A stretch of DNA of 64,000 nt from Letharia columbiana (Eukaryota; Ascomycota; Lecanoromycetes; Lecanorales; Parmeliaceae). Where the stretch lies: NCBI RefSeq assembly GCF_014066305.1, contig NW_023501056.1, positions 124,001 through 188,000 on the forward strand, in the 5' to 3' direction. Position 1 is the first letter of the stretch. Every line of letters starts with the position of its first letter. Made by a program: the position numbers and the translations under genes. Positions 56,757 to 64,000 of the stretch are shown piece after piece. The notes under the pieces are model-generated. The model did no database searches, had not been told where the DNA came from, and worked only from the letters and a program-made list of their open reading frames with translations.

Positions 56757-57643
56757 GATGGACGATGGCCGATGACGCGGTGGGTTGAAATGTCGGATTG
56801 AAGAAGGTGCGATGAATGTATCATGCGCAATTGCTGAGGAAGGTGTGGTGCATCACATGTGATTGATGTGGATGATGGACGATGAGGAAGGAAGTGAGAG
56901 GACAAGCCAAGGATTTGTTTTTGTTTTGACGGAGAATATTATTAGTACGAGTAAGGATCATAAGAAGCTGGTAAAAAGGGCAGGAGCGTTCTTGGCAACT
57001 GCTTTGAACATTGCGACCTGGCACTGATGTCAAGTAAAGTATGAGAGGGTTTAAGGTACAGTATTCAAGCAGCCTACTTTTACCGCTTACTTTACTCTAC
57101 GGCAAGTTTGAAGCTCAAAGACGTACTTTATTTTAAACCTTTTTTTTACCCGAACGGACACTAATGCAAGTGACCCTCCGAAGACCTCGTGTCACAGCCC
57201 ACAAATCGATCGGCAGCATTCCCGAAGAGCCGCAACTCAAACATGAAACAGTCCCACATACTTTACTTACATGAGGTACCTAAATACCTACCTACCTCCA
57301 TGTACCTTACGCCTGCTGCAAGACATCAAGCTAGGAGCCTACCAAAGTGGACAAATTTCAGGGTTTGAGACCCAAAAACTTGCACATTTTGGACTCAATG
57401 TCAACAGCACATGCAAACATTAGATTCGGCTTGGCTTGCGATAAAGCAGCCTTCAAGAGGTTCCTAATGCTATATGTGCTCATGGATCCTTCCAAAATAC
57501 AATCCAACTTCCGAAGCGCCTCCAACCGTCGTCGTAAAATGTCGTAAAAATCATGTTCATACAATCATGGAAGATACCATTACCGGTCCCTTTCAACCGC
57601 CAAACGTCAATATCACGGCCTCGCTCACAGCGCCAAGCTGCAA
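56757..57643. other. Intergenic
   Basis: Upstream of the Ulp-like gene and downstream of PPS1 (same strand). Contains T-rich and GTACCTAC-type short repeats near 57270-57305. No gene supported. Confidence 0.45.
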
Positions 57644-59880
57644 TCATCTCGAAGAGTATGGCTTGTTCATGGCCGCGATCTCTCTCGCAATCGTCGCCCA
57701 TTCCAGCTCTCGTTTGATTGGCTCGCCTCTTCTTTGCTGGCAGATTTCATCCCATTTCAGCAGCTCGTAGGCGAAACGTAGATGTGGCTGAATGATGACG
57801 TTCAGCCGTCGTGCGCGTACGTAGCAGTAGGCCCGTGGGAACGAAAGGCCGTGTGACGCCATCACCTCTGCTATGCAGATCGTTGCTGAGCGAGAGACGC
57901 CAACACGGCAATGGACAAGCGTCGCTGTTCCATCGCTCTTGCCTTTGGCTAATTTCGCCTGCTCAGCTTTGCTCAACCAGCGCATGGGACGGGAGAGCCT
58001 TCTTACCAATGAAGTCCAGACACCGCTCAAAGTCCTTCATCAAAGGATCAACGCCATTATCTTGTACCCTGTCGATGAAGAGCAGACTCTTCTGTCCCCA
58101 AGCTTCGATCTGGGCTTTCGTCCAATTCGCAGGCTCCCCGACGCTCAGTACCCTTTTGATGCCCATCTCCTTCAACAGATCTGGATTATTTGCATGCCCC
58201 AGGTTTCCGAGGTACATGTAGGGGAGAATGCGACTCGGCAAGCTTCCATCTATGCGTGAAATCCATGCGGGCTCCTCCTGTGCGGCTTGAGAGCGATCTC
58301 TAGTCAGAGACAGCGTCGGGACAAGACGAGGTTGCAGTGAAGCCAACAAGGCAACATCGGATGGATAGGCAAAGAAGTTGCGCTTCTTCTCGCAGTGCAG
58401 ACGTAGCCAAGCTTCATGCACAGCCACCTGTTCGGCATACATGAAGTATGCGAGGCCAAGGAGCGTACTTTCTGTGTAGCCATCTGTGCAATGTATGAGA
58501 AACTTTCGAGGTTGAGGAAAGATCGGCTTCATTGGAATATCTCCATCTGAGTCATTCTCCTCATCTTCGCTGGCATCCGGCGTGTTGTTAGGGTTCGCGA
58601 GCTTGTAGATCCATTGGCACATGGTCTTCAGTGGGTCGGATCCCTTTTTGGTATGTGCTTGAGGCATGATACTCCCTGACGACGGATATTCGAGATGCTG
58701 TGGTGCTGAGTAGCTCAGCTCCCCGATGCGCTTGAGCGTATGAGTATCTGGAGGCTGTGCCAGATCATTGGCTTCAACGAGTATGTCAAATGCAGGTTCA
58801 TCATCGTTTTCTAATGGAGGGCAGAGCAACGAGTCTGGCGTTGGGCCTAGCCATACGTTTCTAGCAATTTCCGAAGCTTTCGACATGTTGCACATTTCTT
58901 GTCGCTCCCAATGAACTGGCAACTGTCAGATAATGGCCAAACAAGGCCGTTTCAATACTTACAGAAGTCCATCACTTTGCCTGTCGTCTGTCCCTGGGAA
59001 TCCACAGCCACGATATCCGGATAATTTTGCTCGACTTCTTCGAACGAACCTGCCAGTGGTCTTAGAAATAGCCTTGCTATCTGGTCATAGACTGAGACTC
59101 ACTAGACATTATGAAAGTATTGAAAATTGGCACATGCTCATCTCCGCTTCCATTCTTCACTTGCCACGTACTTTGGGCTGTCGCGAAAACCTTCGCCAGA
59201 TCGTGTATCTCTTCTGCTTCGGTCTCAGGGTCGCCGTATAATACGATATCTGACACGGTGGCCATCTTCGTTGCTTGTATTTGAAAGTTCCGGACCGAGA
59301 AACCATCCTTCGGGTCGACCTCGAGAAAGCTAGCATCTTTTCCGTTCTTGAGGTCCAATATCTCGTCCGCGCTGACGGCACCTTTCAGCCTTGCCTTTGT
59401 GAGCTCGCCCCCAACTTTGACGACTGTGATACCTCGAAAACATTGCGGTGTTTTCCGTAGAGCTTTACGACGGGCAATGAAAAAAGCCAGCTGAACCTGA
59501 TTTTCGGCGTGCAAGCCATGAAGCCAGGGGAAGGCAACCTTTGGATCCGGGAAAAGCTGCGTTGCTTGCTCGTTGATCGCTGCGGCTAAAGTAAAGGCAT
59601 CAATGGAAAAGACTGCGGGTTTATCGATGATCTGAGGATAGGTGTCCGCGGGGTGAAGCAAGGAGAAAGTCTGTAGGCCTGAGTTTTTAGTTGGTGGAGA
59701 GGCCGGGGGTGAAGCCAGTTGCGATTTTCCGGGTGCTGGACCGGCAGGACAATAAGGAAGGTGTTTGTTTGGTATTGGAGTAGAGCCAGGTCGAGATGTG
59801 TCAAGACTCAGTGCCGATGTCTCAGGCGGAGGGGTCAAAGAAGCTCTCGATCCTGGCTGGTGGATGACTAGTGTCGACAT
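57644..59880 (-). CDS. PPS1: Dual-specificity protein phosphatase Pps1
   Basis: Dual-specificity phosphatase of the fungal Pps1 family (in yeast linked to S phase). Exons 59103-59880, 58963-59049, 58007-58915 and 57644-57966 give 698 aa in phase. The active-site loop is HCRVGVSRSAT in the last exon, preceded by the DSP core YMYLGNLGHANNPDLLKEMG, with VQDNG supplying the general-acid region. Family-specific N-terminal parts are PQCFRGITVVKVGGELTKAR and HWERQEMCNM. A second loop, IHCTDGYTESTLLGLAY, lies in the central domain and resembles a P-loop (HCxxGxxx[ST]). The last intron as drawn is only 40 nt (57967-58006), so that border is the least certain. Confidence 0.92.
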
Positions 59881-60855
59881 CTTATGCTCTCATAGGTCAC
59901 GAAAAGTCCGGGAGCGGGTTTGTGAGCCCTCTGGGGCTGTCGTGACCTCAAGCTCAGCGGTGGAACTTGAGCTCCTAGTCCCCCTGCTTATGGAGACTGG
60001 TAAATGCTGCAAAGCTCTAGGGATGGAGAGTCGGAGCTAGAGCGTAACTAATAGTAACTGGCCCTGTCAGAGCATGAATGGGATGTTAGACAATGTACGT
60101 GGGCGTCGTGGTCATTGGAAAATTGAAGGTAAAGTATGTTGTGAGAACAAGGTCAAGAGGAAGTCGCTGGACTTTGAGCGTCAGCCGGACCCAATATTTA
60201 TAATAACGGTACGAAAATATGCACTACGAATTGGTTGAGTGAAGGACACTTGTCGTACCTACCTGGCTCCTGAAATGGGCAGGGTAATTAGAAAGTATGG
60301 CATCATTCAAGGAATGTTACAGAAGCTAGACGATAAGAGAAGTGAAGACGCCAGGATATCAATGGAGATGGGAAAAGTGAGAGCAAACAGTAATGAGACA
60401 GTCAATTGAGAATAGATGGAAGGAAATGTGATGGAGAAATGTATCATAAAAAAGTTGCCAGCAAACGAGCAGGTCCGAGATATCGAAAAAGTGGGGCTGG
60501 CGGGGTCATCCTTAGCTCCCGTCGCCTAGTAGTAGCTGGGCCATCCCCATCCATGATCTCCAGGATGCATCATCGCAAAGTCAGGCAAGAAAGTCAGGTA
60601 TTCAACGACGACTTGCAGGCGCACTGCTGCACTGGGACTCAATGCATACCGCTGAATGGTCCACGTTCCCTGCCTGTTTGACGCGTCCTTCACACTAAAC
60701 CACGCTGATCCTCTGAAGCATGGCCAACCAATTCTTTGACGAGGCTGCATCGACCGATTTAGGCTCAAAGATTAGGCGTCTGGGGGACTTGGCTGCAGAC
60801 AGACAACCCTCCCGCAGATACGAGGATTCGCTTATGATGGCGGTTGGTGTCTTGA
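59881..60855. other. Intergenic
   Basis: PPS1 5' flank and PPM2 3' flank. Small ORFs (for example 60406-60681) have no features. Confidence 0.5.
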
Positions 60856-63800
60856 TCAGGAACTATAGCTTTGTGCCTTCTCTTTCAATTCATCAGCCAG
60901 GCGCTCAAGATAGAACTTGCCCATGTCTCGAGGTAATTTATCGAAAGACTTGGAGATCCTTTCAACATCTCTTCTACCCTTTTCGTAAGCTTGTAAGTCG
61001 CGATTGCCATAAACATCCCTTCCAGGAGCATAGCCGGTATCGATGTTGCGAAAGAAAACATTGACAGAAATGCTGACATTATCGAGAGGGGAGGCAGTGT
61101 GCAACCAAAGTGGAGGTATGAATAACACGTCTCCTGGTTGAAGCAACGCTTCTTGTGGATGCCCCAGAGTAAGTGAAGGATGTCTATTCGGTCCAGTGTC
61201 AAAGCAATTTATTGAAGAGCTCGAGGTGCCAGGAGGAATGGAGAAGAGCGACACGTCAGATGGAGGATACAGAATTAATCGCTTGCTACCATGTATCTGA
61301 CAAAGGACGTTTGCCATGACGTCGTAGTGAAGCCACATCGTAACAGGCCCTGAAATTCGGAGGACGGAGCTATGCATTTTATCTTTCACGATGCCAAGTT
61401 GCAGCGGCAGTCCGAAGCTAGAAGCAAGTTCAGGGAAGTCAACAGATATATTGGCGGATTTTCCAGCGGGGTCCTCCGACGAGAGGGATCGTAGATATTG
61501 TGGAGAGCCTCCGGTAATCTCATCTACGAAATCCTTGAACGGCTTCTTGGCGTATTTGAAGTTCTTGGACTGGAAATCCAGGTATTTATCAGAGCCTTCG
61601 TGGACCACGACAGCCCTGTCTCCACCGATCTTCGCTGTGAGATATGGTAACGTCCACTCCCCCATCCACAAGCCCATATCTATGTTCCTCATAATGACAG
61701 GCTGCCCGTCGTTCAAGATCTGTTCGAAATCTTTGGACGATTGAATTTGATCATCTCGTGGGACAGTACCTGCGAAGTTTGCCGGTTTGAGAATATCGCC
61801 CGCGGCTTTCCGTCCTGAGAACAGGTCAATCCCCCGTGTAAGTACTTCTACTGGGGGTCCTGGCGCTCGATCACGACTCGATATGTTGAGTATAGTTTCA
61901 TTCCAGAAGGTTCCAAATGAAAAACAAACGGCTCCGCCTCCAAGAATATTAACAGCGTCTAACGATGCGAAGGTGCTGTGGCCGATAAGCAAGGGCCGCT
62001 GTCCGGTGGCGTGGATATCAACTGGGGCCCATTTCCAGATGCTCTTTTGGTCGTCATTGGTGTTCTCCCGGAGAAGTTTGATAACCTCAAGGCTTTTGGG
62101 AATTAAGTCTGAAGATACACCACCCACGAGCAAGAGCCCAAATCTCGAATTGATAAGGGATGCACCCAATCTTCCTATAATGGAATGGCTATCAGGTCCG
62201 GAAAATACCATACGACTCAACGATATGCTGAGCTCTGATACGTCACCAGAGATAGTCCATTCCCAAGCTTCTGAAAGGATCTTGCCGTCATTGGCCATCC
62301 CACCTAGTAGTATTCCCCTCCTAAAGCCAGTCTCTTGCATAACGGCACCGAACCTAGGCTTCAAACTATCGCCCCTAACCGGAGTTGTAACCCACCCAAA
62401 GCCCTTGCGCCATAGTAGCCATTGATCGGAAACATGGCCGGCTCCGGTCTTACCCCCATAGATGAGTAAAGCATTGTCGGAGGAATGGCTTGGGTTCTCC
62501 AGCGCAATTGTAGTGGCACAGTGTCTGAACAAGGGGATTGGAAGGTCTTCTACTCTCTGCCAGTAATCTTTGCCAGATAACCAACAGTCCTGAAATACGT
62601 GGTCAGGAGACGCTCTTCCACCTGCAACGAGGAAGCCAAGACGATCAGAGGTGATTGTATGGCACATCCGAGGCTCGATACTCTCTAGTTGTTTGCATTT
62701 CTTCTCGAGTACGGCGATTTTGACAGAATCCGGAGGACCCATTCCGGGTAGCATATAGACATCTGTTGTACCGAGCCTGGTTTGGAGACCTAGACCACCG
62801 TGATGTCCGAACGTGTTTTGAGAAAGTGGAGTCACAGCCCCGGACCTTCTTCGGTGAGAGCAAGGGAAAGCTTCGCACTGTAGTGTCAAGGGAACTTCCA
62901 CCGGTAGACTCGCAAATGTAACGTGATTTGGATCCCACAGGTGTCCTAGATATGATCGATCGACGCCGGTCGAAGACGACGTGTTTGCGGCTAGGAGAAG
63001 GAAGTAGTGAGATGCAAAGAGGACAAATTCCTCCCATTCGTCAAAAGGTTCCACGTCATTGAGGACTAGCTTTTGATCCGGTGACACAAAAAGATCGTCG
63101 CTCCATAAGTTCCACAGGCTTCTTACACTTACCGAGGACCATCCCGCTCGAAGGAAACGCTGTTCTTGGTCTGCTAATTGCGGGTATTGATGAACAGATC
63201 TTAACGGCGTCTGAAGATTGTTGAAATGGCGGATCATCTTCTGTGCAAATGGATGTTCCGCACCAGCGGGTAAATACTGCTCAAGGAGACAGAAGCGTAC
63301 TGCAGTACATCAACAACCAAATCAGCAATAGTCTGCATACGTAGCTCTTCACGTACTGTCATCGTGAAGAGCCGCCCATCGAATGAGAGAATCTGCTGCA
63401 TTGGTATCCATGTAAGTGATAGAAACTTCAGCGGTGCAAAGCACTAGACAGTCTGACATTCGGACCTCGCTCGCGAGTAGCATGTCAAGCCTAGTCACAT
63501 CCGCAAGATCACATCCAATAGCCAAATAATGTTCACTGCGTAGAATAAGACCCTTAGGATCCAAAGGTCGATCATGAGGACCAAGCAAATCTTGGAGTTG
63601 CGATGTATTGCAAATGACATCGCACTTCTTCTCCATCAAATCCGGGTAATCCACGTCCACGAAGGTGACATTATGACATCTTGCTAGATGCTTCGAAAGC
63701 CACTGGAAGGGTACGGGATCACTATTCGATGATCAGTCTGTCACAAAGACTCGAATATCATAGCTTCTTGCTTACTACCCACATCCAAGATTCAAGACTA

Positions 63801-63999
63801 TCTTTTTCTTCTTCGAAGGCTCGTCAAGGAATTGCTTGATGGCTTGTTCAAAGGCATGCATTCGCAGCCAGTAACCACGGCCAATCAATGGTGATCTCCT
63901 CCGAGGTTTCTTGACAAAGTAGCGGTAAAAATGTGGCTCCTGGTAGTACAAGCGCTCAACACTTCTCTTGGAGACGATAGAACTATTATTCGTGTCCAT
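60856..63999 (-). CDS. PPM2: tRNA wybutosine-synthesising protein 4 (Ppm2/TYW4)
   Basis: Acts late in wybutosine formation at tRNA-Phe position 37 (methylation and methoxycarbonylation). Exons 63776-63999, 63357-63721 and 60856-63299 give 1010 aa in this window. The N-terminal methyltransferase domain of the leucine carboxyl methyltransferase family has [16 protein letters not shown], the SAM motif VLNLGCGYDP, and [13 protein letters not shown]. Kelch-like blades follow ([34 protein letters not shown]). The C-terminus is a JmjC-like cupin domain with [20 protein letters not shown] (His and Asp metal ligands) and [11 protein letters not shown]. The Met at 63999 is two bases from the window edge, and related proteins usually have some residues before NNSSIVSK, so the start may lie outside. 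Confidence 0.93.
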
Positions 64000-64000
64000 T

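Overview
The window is nuclear DNA of a filamentous ascomycete (Pezizomycotina). Genes are dense and carry many short introns (about 40-75 nt, GT..AG). The gene set is fungal: het-C, an NRPS-like reductase, a GH72 cell-wall enzyme, Pps1, Ppm2, cyclin C/Ssn8 and Kap114. One AT-rich block carries the marks of repeat-induced point mutation (RIP). Several het-C introns look like introner-like elements, which have been described in Dothideomycetes, so that class is a reasonable guess (inference only). Exon borders below were placed by hand, by matching reading phase and family conservation.

Left part (1-29.6 kb) is ordinary housekeeping DNA. In order: gephyrin/CnxE-type molybdenum cofactor enzyme (minus, runs off the left edge); TFIIA gamma (plus); a TMEM42/EamA-like membrane protein (plus); het-C (minus); importin-9/Kap114 (minus); Rev7 (plus); a small four-helix membrane protein (minus); a Ca2+-regulated mitochondrial carrier, Sal1/SCaMC (minus); cyclin C (plus); a hypothetical gene (minus); a 4-kb stretch with no supportable gene; a disordered protein ending in a CaaX box (minus); Bub3 (minus); and an A-PCP-R NRPS-like reductase (minus).

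Middle part (29.6-37.1 kb) is a gene-poor, repeat-bearing compartment. It holds a TA-flanked MITE, one small cysteine-rich secreted protein with a Kex2-type site, a second TA-flanked TIR element interrupted by a 1.2-kb element with terminal direct repeats, and a third element with 112-bp TIRs. That third element ends 113 bp before the GPN2 start codon.

Right part: GPN2 (plus, two homopolymer frameshifts), POP5 (minus), EXO84 (minus), an NmrA-like reductase (minus) and TOM20 (plus, 3' end lost). Then come about 450 bases of meaningless homopolymer runs (44.31-44.76 kb) and about 5.9 kb of extremely AT-rich sequence (44.76-50.67 kb). The AT-rich block can still be decoded on the minus strand as a RIP-destroyed Tad1-like LINE with gag zinc knuckles, APE endonuclease, reverse transcriptase and RNase H in that order. 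The GH72 gene to its right lacks its 5' end, so genes on both sides of the block are cut. After that: a SUMO-protease-like Ulp gene with an expanded repeat region (minus), PPS1 (minus) and PPM2/TYW4 (minus, reaching the right edge).

Main points to look at: four of the eight het-C introns form one homologous family of 137-147 nt with paired AGACATGTCT-like motifs; a nested transposon structure with intact target-site duplications; a LINE still readable through RIP; and signs of sequencing or assembly error in GPN2 and around TOM20.
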